Assembly (NCBI RefSeq): GCF_036327755.1
Contig: NZ_CP109596.1
Coordinates: 7,564,001 to 7,628,000 of the forward strand
Direction: 5' to 3'
DNA: 64,000 nt
Origin: Nocardia sp. NBC_01503
GTDB lineage: Bacteria; Actinomycetota; Actinomycetes; Mycobacteriales; Mycobacteriaceae
Positions 26,103 through 33,087 of the stretch are shown here, piece after piece. Each line of letters begins with the position of its first letter. Position 1 is the stretch's first letter. A program made the translations under genes and the position numbers. Under the pieces are notes generated by a model. It saw nothing but the letters and a program-made list of their open reading frames with translations. It had not been told where the DNA came from and made no database searches.

Positions 26103-26753
26103 ATGCGCATCCTTCTCTACGGCTGCGGCGACTTCTCCAATGTGATCGAGTCCCTGTCCTTCATCAAGCAACAGTTGGGGTACACCCCCTTCCAGCCGAT
26201 CGATGCGGACCATCCCAATCCCAGTGACGATGTGCTGGCCACCGAGCTACGCAGCGAGGCCGAACTGCGCAAGGTATACGGCGACGTGGTCGCCACCAAT
26301 GTCCAGGCCCTCGGAAATGCCGGTGTCGCAGTCGGATTCGAAACCGACGCCACCGGCCACTACTCCGTCGGGGGGTTCGATCTGATCATCTTCCGCAATC
26401 CGCACACCGGAACTTACGGCAACGGTCAGGACCCCGGCATGTCGTCCTATCTGGTGTCGAGCACCGACAATCAGCGGTTGCTGATGGCCGCGCTGGCGAA
26501 CTCCCGAAAGATCCTGAACCCCAACGGGCAGGTCCTGATCACCGCCGTCGGCTGGCCCTATATCGGCAAGAACCCCAAGGGCGACCTGGGATTGACGGGT
26601 ATGCAGCTCGAGGTCCCGAGCTTCGCCGCCGCGTACGGCACGAAGGCCGGTCTCGTGCACGTGCGCAATCTCGACCTCGGCAAGATGTGGGTCGCACGCA
26701 ATCGGGGCTCGACGTTCGTCGCCGACGAACTCGGGATTCTCTATCGGAACTGA
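26103..26753 (+). CDS. Rossmann-like protein resembling DUF2431/BMT5-type methyltransferase domains
   Basis: A 216-residue protein starting MRILLYGCGDFSNVIESLSF, which looks like a Rossmann first strand with a GxGDFS loop. Later come FDLIIFRNPHTGTYG and NQRLLMAALANSRKILNPNGQVLITAVGWPY, a layout close to the 25S rRNA (uridine-N3) methyltransferase BMT5-like (DUF2431) domain: FDxIIFxxPHxG, then a helix and KxLLxPxGxxxIT. That points to an SAM-binding fold, but the substrate and even catalysis are not certain. No neighbour suggests a pathway. It is a lone gene between two minus-strand genes. Confidence 0.6.
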   Translation: MRILLYGCGDFSNVIESLSFIKQQLGYTPFQPIDADHPNPSDDVLATELRSEAELRKVYGDVVATNVQALGNAGVAVGFETDATGHYSVGGFDLIIFRNPHTGTYGNGQDPGMSSYLVSSTDNQRLLMAALANSRKILNPNGQVLITAVGWPYIGKNPKGDLGLTGMQLEVPSFAAAYGTKAGLVHVRNLDLGKMWVARNRGSTFVADELGILYRN

Positions 26754-26832
26754 GAGTTGGCGGCTACGCGCGCCGTTCGCCGGTTAGGTCAGCGCGCCAT
26801 GCGCGACAGCGGACATCCGCTGCCCAGTCGAC

Positions 26833-27342
26833 CTACGAGTCGGCGTGCAAGAGTTGCTCAGCGAGCCATTGAACTCGGGCCATGGTGATCCCCGCGCGCT
26901 GTTCGACAGCCAGCGGATGATCGGTGGGCTCCAACTCCGCCAGTGGGCGCTCGCCGAGGGGCTGGGTGTGCAGCTTGGTCTTGAGATTCACCGTGGTCGG
27001 CTCATACCCGGGCAGCGCTGTCGACAACCACCCGAAATACGGTGGCTCCTCGACCCGCTCGGGCTTGTCCCACAAGGCTGACGACCGGTGGAAGTTGGCC
27101 TCGCTCAGCGATACCCAGACACCCCAGTCGAACTCACCATCGGCGTCTTTGATCGGAAGCACCAGACGCGCGCGCACGAAGAAGTGTTCGCCGGCGATCA
27201 CGCATTGTTCTTCCCCCAGCACATTGCCCTGCTGCTCGGTGAAGTCCGCGTTCCAGTAGACGGGCGCGTGCGTGCCGTAGCCGAGAGGAGGCCCATCGTG
27301 CAGTTCGGAGCAGAATGAGCAGGAGAACGTCGAGCCGACCAT
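26833..27342 (-). CDS. DUF2199-domain protein
   Basis: A 169-residue protein with the DUF2199 pattern: FSCSFCSELHDGPPLGYGTHAPVYW at the start, then EEQCVIAGEHFFVRARLVLPIKDADGEFDWGVWVSLSEANF in the middle. The two N-terminal cysteines may bind metal together with the His. The function of this family is unknown, and it occurs widely in bacteria as a stand-alone gene. Of the possible ATGs, those at 27342 or 27345 give the usual N-terminus; the one at 27366 adds an atypical basic leader. It ends 79 bases from the convergent DUF2431-like gene. Confidence 0.8.
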   Translation of the reverse strand: MVGSTFSCSFCSELHDGPPLGYGTHAPVYWNADFTEQQGNVLGEEQCVIAGEHFFVRARLVLPIKDADGEFDWGVWVSLSEANFHRSSALWDKPERVEEPPYFGWLSTALPGYEPTTVNLKTKLHTQPLGERPLAELEPTDHPLAVEQRAGITMARVQWLAEQLLHADS

Positions 27343-27503
27343 CATGGTCCTAGCGTAATGCCGCAAATCGTCAGCACGCTCATCGGCATTGCGGTGCGGT
27401 GCCGCTGACCGAGATGTCCTCAGCCCATTGATCTTCGGCCCCGCCAGGTGGCCGGTTCGGCGTTGACGGACAGCTCTGCCTGACTGTTTCGGGTGCGAGC
27501 CGC

Positions 27504-28397
27504 TCAGACGAGCAGGACTCTACGCCCGCGGGTGTGTCCGGCTCGGCTGTCCGCGTGCGCCGCCGCGGCATCGGTGAGCGGGTACGACCGGTCGACCGGG
27601 AGGTGGAGCTTGCCGCGTCGAATCAGGTCGACGGCGGTGGCAAGGGCTTCGGGCATGCTTCCGCCGACGCCGGCGAAGCGGATACCGAGCATGGGGGCCT
27701 CGAGGTCGGCGATGGTGATGACCTTGTCCGGATCCCCGGTCAGGTCGAGAAGTCCGCGCAGGACGCCGGTGCCGTTCAGGTCCAGCGCGGCGTCGATCCG
27801 GCCGAGCTGACGTACGCGCTCGACCCAGCCCGGACCGTAGGTGGTGGCGATCGCGCCGAGGCTTCGCAGGTAGTCCTGGTTCGCGGGCCCGGCGGTGCCG
27901 ATCACCGTGATTCCCCGGTCGCGGGCGATCTGCGATACCGTCGACCCGACTCCACCGGCCGCGCCACTGACCAGCAGTGTTTGCCCGGGTTGGACGCCGA
28001 CCATGCGGAGGATCCGCAGTGCGGTCTCGACCACCGAGGGGTACCCGGCAGCCTCGGCGAAGGTGAGCCCGTCTGGCAGGCGCGCCCAACTGGAGAGCAC
28101 GGCGTTCTCCGCGTACGTGTTCGAACCTCGGCCGAATACCTGGTCGCCGACCTCGAAATCGGTGACACCGTCGCCGATTTCGTCTATCACGCCCGCGGCG
28201 TCCTGTCCGACACCGGCGGGCAGGACGAGCGGCTGGACCCGCTGGAACTGGCCCTCGCGAACCCGCCAATCGTGCGGGTTCACCCCCGCCGCCCGCACGG
28301 CGATGCGTACTTGGCCGGGGCCGGCGTGCGGCTCGGCCACGTCTACCTGTTTCAGGACTTCGGGACCGCCGTACTCGGCGAAGCGCATTGCCTTCAT
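27504..28397 (-). CDS. NADP-dependent medium-chain oxidoreductase (quinone reductase-like)
   Basis: A 297-residue zinc-free MDR protein. It begins MKAMRFAEYGGPEVLKQVDVAEP, has AGVNPHDWRVREG and GQDAAGVIDEIGDGVTDFEVGDQVFG in the catalytic domain, and LLVSGAAGGVGSTVSQIARDRG as the nucleotide-binding motif. No structural-zinc cysteines are found. Such enzymes reduce quinones or enones with NADPH and are often controlled by a divergent TetR or HxlR protein. Here a TetR gene is divergent across 130 bases that contain a perfect 13-base palindrome. Confidence 0.88.
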   Translation of the reverse strand: MKAMRFAEYGGPEVLKQVDVAEPHAGPGQVRIAVRAAGVNPHDWRVREGQFQRVQPLVLPAGVGQDAAGVIDEIGDGVTDFEVGDQVFGRGSNTYAENAVLSSWARLPDGLTFAEAAGYPSVVETALRILRMVGVQPGQTLLVSGAAGGVGSTVSQIARDRGITVIGTAGPANQDYLRSLGAIATTYGPGWVERVRQLGRIDAALDLNGTGVLRGLLDLTGDPDKVITIADLEAPMLGIRFAGVGGSMPEALATAVDLIRRGKLHLPVDRSYPLTDAAAAHADSRAGHTRGRRVLLV

Positions 28398-28472
28398 ACC
28401 TGCACATTAAGACTACCGGTTAGCGTTTCGCAACGGTTGCATTTTTGGATCGGGTGGGGCTACGGTTGACCG

Positions 28473-28485
28473 CCTAACCGTTAGG
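28473..28485. promoter_or_regulatory. Putative TetR operator between the oxidoreductase and tetR
   Basis: CCTAACCGTTAGG is a perfect palindrome around a central C, in the divergent promoter region. A related half-site, ACCGGTTAGC, lies at 28415-28424, closer to the oxidoreductase start. Two sites facing the two genes would let the TetR control both directions. Confidence 0.5.
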
Positions 28486-28527
28486 AGTTCAGAACGGATG
28501 CATTTGCGCAGCTGATAGCATCAAACG

Positions 28528-29121
28528 ATGACCGCGCCGCCCGGGCGTCGTGAGCGCAAGAAGGCCGCGACCCGCCAGAAGATCGCTGACACCGCGCTGG
28601 CGCTATTTCTGGAACGCGGATACGACGCGGTGGGCATCCGCGATGTGGCTGCCGAGGCCGACGTGGCCGTCACCACCGTCTTCTCCCACTTCGCCTCGAA
28701 AGAGGCCCTGGTCTTCGAGCAGGACGAGAACTTCGAGCAGCGACTCACCCACGCTGTGACCGGCAGATCGGCGAACGAGCCACTGATCCCGGCGCTGCGG
28801 CACGAGATCCACGCCATGGTGCGGCACTGCGCGGCCGAAGGAGCCGCACCGCTCTGGCATCTGATCGACAGGACACCCGCCCTGCGCGAGTACGAGGATT
28901 CGATGCGGCTGCGCCACGCGGAGTCATTGGCGGCGGCCATCGCCGCGGAGCTCGACCAGCCGCCGAACAGCACGGAATGCCGGGCAATCGCGCGGTTCGT
29001 GATCGACGCCTACTCGCTGGCCCGAGAGACGGCAGATCCGCAGGCCGCGGTGGACGAGATCTTCCGGATGATCGAGGCGGCCTGGGCGGTCACCGGTCGT
29101 TCCGATGCCTGTCGCTCGTGA
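28528..29121 (+). CDS. TetR-family transcriptional regulator
   Basis: A 197-residue repressor with a clear helix-turn-helix at about 28-50 (VGIRDVAAEADVAVTTVFSHFASKEALVF) preceded by the family start RRERKKAATRQKIADTALALFLERGYD. The C-terminal part resembles the MftR/TetR_C_17-type ligand domain. It is divergent from the quinone-reductase-like gene, the typical layout for a local repressor of that gene. Confidence 0.9.
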   Translation: MTAPPGRRERKKAATRQKIADTALALFLERGYDAVGIRDVAAEADVAVTTVFSHFASKEALVFEQDENFEQRLTHAVTGRSANEPLIPALRHEIHAMVRHCAAEGAAPLWHLIDRTPALREYEDSMRLRHAESLAAAIAAELDQPPNSTECRAIARFVIDAYSLARETADPQAAVDEIFRMIEAAWAVTGRSDACRS

Positions 29122-29144
29122 CAGTCGGCCCAACCCGAACTGCT

Positions 29145-29469
29145 CTAATGGGTTGTGCCGAGCCGCATCTGGATCCGCTCTTCGACGACCTCGTAACCCA
29201 ACCGCCGGTAGATGCCGTTACTTGTGGGATTCGATCTGTCGGTGAACAGCAGAACCTCGTTGTTACCCGCGTCCAGCGCGGCCCGCGACACATGGTGCGT
29301 CACCGCCGCCGCATAACCCTGTCCGCGATGTTCCGGTGGCGTGGCCACCAGGCCGACCCGCACGATCCCGGCAACGCTGCGCGAGAGCGAGGCGACCAAC
29401 ACCGGCTGTCCGTCGACTTCCCACAACCAGATGCCGTTGTAGGACAGCCGTTCACCGACCGCAAGCAGT
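29145..29469 (-). pseudogene. GNAT N-acetyltransferase, N-terminally truncated
   Basis: The frame gives VGERLSYNGIWLWEVDGQPV, then the acetyl-CoA-binding part RVGLVATPPEHRGQGYAAAV with the R-G-Q-G-Y loop, and the end SNGIYRRLGYEVVEERIQMRLG. This is the C-terminal half (about 100 residues) of an actinobacterial GNAT that is normally near 250. An in-frame TAA lies just upstream of the LLAVGERL segment, and no N-terminal half is found in any frame. It could be read from a TTG at 29426 as a 93-residue stub, but that would lack half the fold, so I take it as dead. Confidence 0.65.
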
Positions 29470-29574
29470 TACAGCCAAACCGTCGCCGGGATCCACCCGC
29501 TCGCTCCCCGGGGTAATGCTGGTACCGAATGGGCGCGGCCCGATCGCGTCGCGTGTGAACGGTCGGCGGCGACG

Positions 29575-29605
29575 CCAACGGCCCGAGACAGGCTCGGGCC
29601 GTTGG
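29575..29605 (-). terminator. Terminator-like hairpin after the DUF4870 gene
   Basis: CCAACGGCCCGAG, loop ACAGG, CTCGGGCCGTTGG: a perfect 13-base-pair stem that begins 35 bases beyond the stop codon of the DUF4870 gene on the minus strand. No T-run follows, as is common in this group of bacteria. Confidence 0.65.
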
Positions 29606-29639
29606 TCTTCGAGATGCAGGCGGGAATTCGAGTCCGCCG

Positions 29640-30038
29640 CTAGTTGACCGAGCTGGCCAGACGATCGGCGTAGGGGGCGGTGAACTTTCCGATGATGGGG
29701 AGTTCGGCGCGAACGCCCCCGGTCCTGTTCGCCTGGACCATGGCCATGATCCAGATGACCAGGGCGAAGAGGCCGAGGGCGAGGCTGGCGAGGCTGAAGA
29801 TTATCCCGAGGGCTCCCAGGAGGGAGCCGAGGATGCTCAGCACGACATTGACCACCGAGACCGCTCCGAAGAAGACGATCGATTGTGCGGCATGGAATTT
29901 CACGTCGGGGTCGTTCTTTCCCACGAAGAGGAAGATGATTCCGGTGAGCCATCCCAGCGCATAGGACAGGATCGCGCTGGTCTTCTTGTCCAAGCCGGCG
30001 GACTGCGGTTGGTTGGCGGGTGATTGAGAAGATGTCAT
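29640..30038 (-). CDS. DUF4870/Tic20-like small membrane protein
   Basis: A 132-residue protein. After a polar Gln/Ser-rich start there are hydrophobic segments at about 23-42, 52-75 and 78-102. The first is followed by FVGKNDPDVKFHAAQSIVFF, the signature of the DUF4870/Tic20-like family. Three-helix membrane proteins of this type are widespread, and their role is unknown; some act as membrane insertion or stress factors. It is a stand-alone gene with a hairpin terminator after it. Confidence 0.85.
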   Translation of the reverse strand: MTSSQSPANQPQSAGLDKKTSAILSYALGWLTGIIFLFVGKNDPDVKFHAAQSIVFFGAVSVVNVVLSILGSLLGALGIIFSLASLALGLFALVIWIMAMVQANRTGGVRAELPIIGKFTAPYADRLASSVN

Positions 30039-30141
30039 GGGGTAAGTAGATGCCAGGCCTATCCCCTACCGATCCCAACTTTCGGCACGAACCCCAGGTC
30101 CCGGGCCATCCGCGACCTCGAAACGCTTGGGCGATGGCCTA

Positions 30142-30386
30142 TTACACGATCGAGCACCGGCGGTCGACGTGGAGGTGCTGGCAGAGGAACAGTGCTGCGC
30201 GATCCAGGGCCTGGTCGGCTTCGTCGAGCATGCCGTTGAAGGATTGGAAGATGTGGGGGACGTCTGCGGGGAGCCCGGGTGTTCGCCGACACCGTCCCCA
30301 ACTCGCGGCTATCGACTGTCGCGCAAGCCTTCTCGCAACTCCGTGCCGCGCTCGAGAGCGAACAGGTCGGCCTGCCCGCGGGCTGA
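30142..30386. pseudogene. Two opposed gene-end fragments, origin unknown
   Basis: On the minus strand (30142-30276) a frame with strong G/C third positions ends in VPHIFQSFNGMLDEADQALD ... HLHVDRRCSIV and a TAA stop, without any start or upstream domain. On the plus strand (30279-30386) another frame with similar bias reads VFADTVPNSRLSTVAQAFSQ ... LRAALESEQVGLPAG and a TGA stop. The two meet near 30277. They look like ends of two different genes joined by deletion. I cannot name either family. The rest of the 30039-30636 gap shows nothing. Confidence 0.45.
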
Positions 30387-30636
30387 ACAGCACGCAACCG
30401 ACCGAGTCGGGACCTCGGCGAGCGTGGTCACAGCTCGCGAGCGGCGCTCATATAACAATGGTCGCGGGCTGATGCCGAATGTCAAGGTGCCGCGGAATCG
30501 GCGAGGTTCATGCGGCACGCTGTTGTCGCGAGTCGGCTGTCGAGCCAGCGCCGAGGAGTTCACCGCGTTCTGGCGCTGAGAAAATTTCGGCGAATCGGGC
30601 GATCTTGGACTGTTGTCCAGGTTAGGCTCCCGGCCG

Positions 30637-31638
30637 ATGAGACTGAGTAGGCGAGATTTTGTTCGTACCGCTGTCGCCGCGGCGGCCGGTACCGCGGTGG
30701 CCGGACTGGCGGCACGGGCGGGCGCGCTGCCCGCACCGCAGGGATGGATGGGGGCGCTGCCCGATAGCACTTCGCTACTGCGACTGACCATTCCGGGCAC
30801 ACATGATTCGGGGTGCACCGATCCGGCCAACGGCACCGAGTGGGCGCATACCCAGAACTGGTCGATCGCCGAGCAGTTCCAGCATGGGATTCGCTTCCTG
30901 GATATGCGCTGCAACGGCCTCCAGGACCATATGAGCGACTCGTTCGGGATCTATCACTCGGCCGCCTATCAGGGGCTGACGTTCGACGGCGTACTCGCCG
31001 ACTGCCGAAACTTCCTGGAGCGCAACCCCGGCGAGGTCATCGTCATGCGGGTGAAGAAGGAGAACGGCACCAAGAACGATGTCGGGGGTGACTTCGAGCG
31101 CATCTTCAACGGGTATCTGGATACCAAGGGCTATCGGTCGCTGTTCTGGATCGGCAATCGGATTCCGACACTCGGTGAGGCGCGCGGACGGATCGTCTTG
31201 ATCGCCCAGTTCGCCAATCAGCTTCCGGCACTGCAGTGGCCGGGCGGCGATAACGGCGTGTTCACCAATGATCGCTTCTACCTGCAGGATCGGTACAAGG
31301 GCAATGGCCTGATGGGCCTGGACTCCGGATCCGGTTCGGGCTCAGGCGGTTCGGGCTCCGCGGGCACCGGATCGTCGGGCGGTGACAAGTATTCGTACGT
31401 CCGCGACTGCCTCGACAAGGCAGCCACGGATACGAACAACTCGCTGATGTACATCAACTTCACCAGCTACTCCGACAATGCCTGGCCCAAGGACAATGCG
31501 GCGGCGATCATGCCGAAGCTGGAGGGCTACCTCACCGAGCATCGCGCACAGCCCGCCCACTTCGGCATCATCCCGATGGACTTCCCGGACCGGTACCCCA
31601 ATGTCCTGAATCTAATGCTGGAGAAGAACTTTCTCTGA
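30637..31638 (+). CDS. Tat-exported phosphatidylinositol-specific phospholipase C-like enzyme
   Basis: A 333-residue exported enzyme. The start MRLSRRDFVRTAVAAAAG is a twin-arginine signal, so it folds before export. The PI-PLC X-domain has the first catalytic His in LTIPGTHDSGC, the FLDMRCNG strand and the second His in GIYHSAAYQGLTFD. It should cleave phosphatidylinositol or a glycosylated form, releasing diacylglycerol and cyclic inositol phosphate. In a mycolate-containing host the substrate could be phosphatidylinositol mannosides, though that is inference. A Gly/Ser-rich stretch of about 20 residues (near 228-250) is inserted in the second half of the barrel, a loop this family normally lacks. 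ATG 30637 is preferred over TTG 30613 because it puts the twin-Arg at the right distance. Confidence 0.88.
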   Translation: MRLSRRDFVRTAVAAAAGTAVAGLAARAGALPAPQGWMGALPDSTSLLRLTIPGTHDSGCTDPANGTEWAHTQNWSIAEQFQHGIRFLDMRCNGLQDHMSDSFGIYHSAAYQGLTFDGVLADCRNFLERNPGEVIVMRVKKENGTKNDVGGDFERIFNGYLDTKGYRSLFWIGNRIPTLGEARGRIVLIAQFANQLPALQWPGGDNGVFTNDRFYLQDRYKGNGLMGLDSGSGSGSGGSGSAGTGSSGGDKYSYVRDCLDKAATDTNNSLMYINFTSYSDNAWPKDNAAAIMPKLEGYLTEHRAQPAHFGIIPMDFPDRYPNVLNLMLEKNFL

Positions 31639-31653
31639 GTCATCCGACGAGGC

Positions 31654-31675
31654 GGCCGGTTCGCCGGGACCGGCC
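31654..31675. terminator. Hairpin between convergent PI-PLC and MFS genes
   Basis: GGCCGGT, loop of 8, ACCGGCC: a perfect 7-base-pair stem in the 40-base gap between two convergent stops. It may end both transcripts. No T-run is seen. Confidence 0.4.
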
Positions 31676-31678
31676 GGC

Positions 31679-32920
31679 TCAGCGCACCGAGCGAATCGGC
31701 GCGACCGCGAGCGCGCCCAGCACCGAGAGCAGCCCGCCGAAGATGAACAGCGGCGAATAGCCGACCAGGCTGACCACCGCCGAGGCCACGAAGGGTCCGA
31801 GAATCTGCGGACCCGCATTGGCGATATTCAGCACGCCCATATCGCGGGCGGCATCCTCGGCCTTGGGCAGCACCATGGTGACCAGCGCGGTATCCACGGC
31901 CATGAAGCTGCCGAACGCCAGCCCGTTGATGGCGGCGAAGGCGAGCATGCCGGGCCAGCTCGGGCTGAACACCGGAATCAGCAGCGCCACCGCGGCCAGC
32001 GCCGAGGAGACCGCGACGAAGGGTTTACGCCGGTCCATCCGATCGGACAGGATGCCGCCCGCGATCGTCGAAATCGTCATGCCCACAGCGGAAATGGGCG
32101 TCAGAATGGCCACCGCGGTCTCGGCCTTCAGGCCATCGGGCAGCCGAATATGGTCCTGCAGAATGTAGAGCTGGTAGCCGACCACCGAGAAGTAGCCCAG
32201 CACCAGCAGCGCCCGGCCGATGAAGGCCCAGCGGAAGTCGTGCTCGCGCAGCACACTCAGGAAAGCGGCGGCCTGATCACGCAGGGGCATAGCCTGTTTC
32301 GGCGGCATCGGGTGTTCGCGGGCACCGGCGGTGAAGATCACCGCGGCCACCGCGACCAGTACGCCGAGCGCGAGATATCCGATGCCGAGGTGATCGGCGA
32401 GCACCGAAGCCAGCACCACGCCGATCACCGTTCCGGCGGGAATACCGAGACCGACCGCGGCGGAGGCGATTCCACGCCGAGCCAGCGGAACCCGATCCGG
32501 TACCACCGAGGTGAGCGCGGCCTGATAGATATTCATGACCGCCTGCCCGATACACCAGGCGATGGCGACCAGCAGCACCGTGTGCACATTGCCCAGCAAC
32601 GCCATGGCGCCGACAGCGGCCAGGCCGCCACCGAGAATCCATGGATTGCGGCGACCGGATCGATCCGACAGCGCACCCGCCACCGGATTGAACAGCGTCG
32701 CGAACATCGCGGCGATACCGGCGACCAGACCGAGATTGGCGACCTTGGACGCCGCGTCGATGTGCTCGATCTGCTTCGGCAGCAGAATGCCGCCGACACC
32801 GGAGTAGAGCGCGTACATGGCGGCATTGCCGATGAAGAGCAGCGGCAGCAACCCCTTGGTGGGAGTGCCTGCGGCAGAAGCATTTTCGCCGACGGACAGG
32901 TCGGCGTCAGAATTGGCCAC
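31679..32920 (-). CDS. MFS transporter
   Basis: A 413-residue carrier with twelve hydrophobic segments. The loop 2-3 motif is visible as NPVAGALSDRSGRRNPW, and the matching loop 8-9 as GGILSDRMDRRKPFV. The N-terminal segment is soluble and short. Sequence type resembles sugar/oligosaccharide or nucleoside MFS carriers of actinobacteria. It lies downstream of the GH3 beta-glucosidase gene on the same strand, separated by 167 bases that contain a strong hairpin, so transport of glycosides or sugars is plausible but co-transcription is doubtful. The start is GTG with a weak ribosome site. Confidence 0.85.
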   Translation of the reverse strand: MANSDADLSVGENASAAGTPTKGLLPLLFIGNAAMYALYSGVGGILLPKQIEHIDAASKVANLGLVAGIAAMFATLFNPVAGALSDRSGRRNPWILGGGLAAVGAMALLGNVHTVLLVAIAWCIGQAVMNIYQAALTSVVPDRVPLARRGIASAAVGLGIPAGTVIGVVLASVLADHLGIGYLALGVLVAVAAVIFTAGAREHPMPPKQAMPLRDQAAAFLSVLREHDFRWAFIGRALLVLGYFSVVGYQLYILQDHIRLPDGLKAETAVAILTPISAVGMTISTIAGGILSDRMDRRKPFVAVSSALAAVALLIPVFSPSWPGMLAFAAINGLAFGSFMAVDTALVTMVLPKAEDAARDMGVLNIANAGPQILGPFVASAVVSLVGYSPLFIFGGLLSVLGALAVAPIRSVR

Positions 32921-33019
32921 GGTGAAATCCAGGGTGTGAGAGAAAGCGTGGAAATGAAGTTCGCCGCGGCTTCATTCAGGACGTTCGACAGGAAGACCCC
33001 CGGCCCCGGTCCCGCCCCA

Positions 33020-33058
33020 CCTCGTCATCCCGGGATATTCGCGGCCGGGATGACGAGG
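33020..33058 (-). terminator. Strong hairpin after the beta-glucosidase gene
   Basis: CCTCGTCATCCCGG, loop of 11, CCGGGATGACGAGG: a perfect 14-base-pair stem that lies 30 bases past the stop of the beta-glucosidase gene. It probably ends the hydrolase/beta-glucosidase operon and separates it from the MFS gene. Confidence 0.7.
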
Positions 33059-33087
33059 GGAGCTCGCCGGATAGCCGAGGGGGTGGC

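Noticed and set aside
29145..29426. A functional 93-residue acetyltransferase from a TTG start
   Set aside because: Half of the GNAT fold would be missing and the frame continues upstream with family-like sequence up to an in-frame stop.
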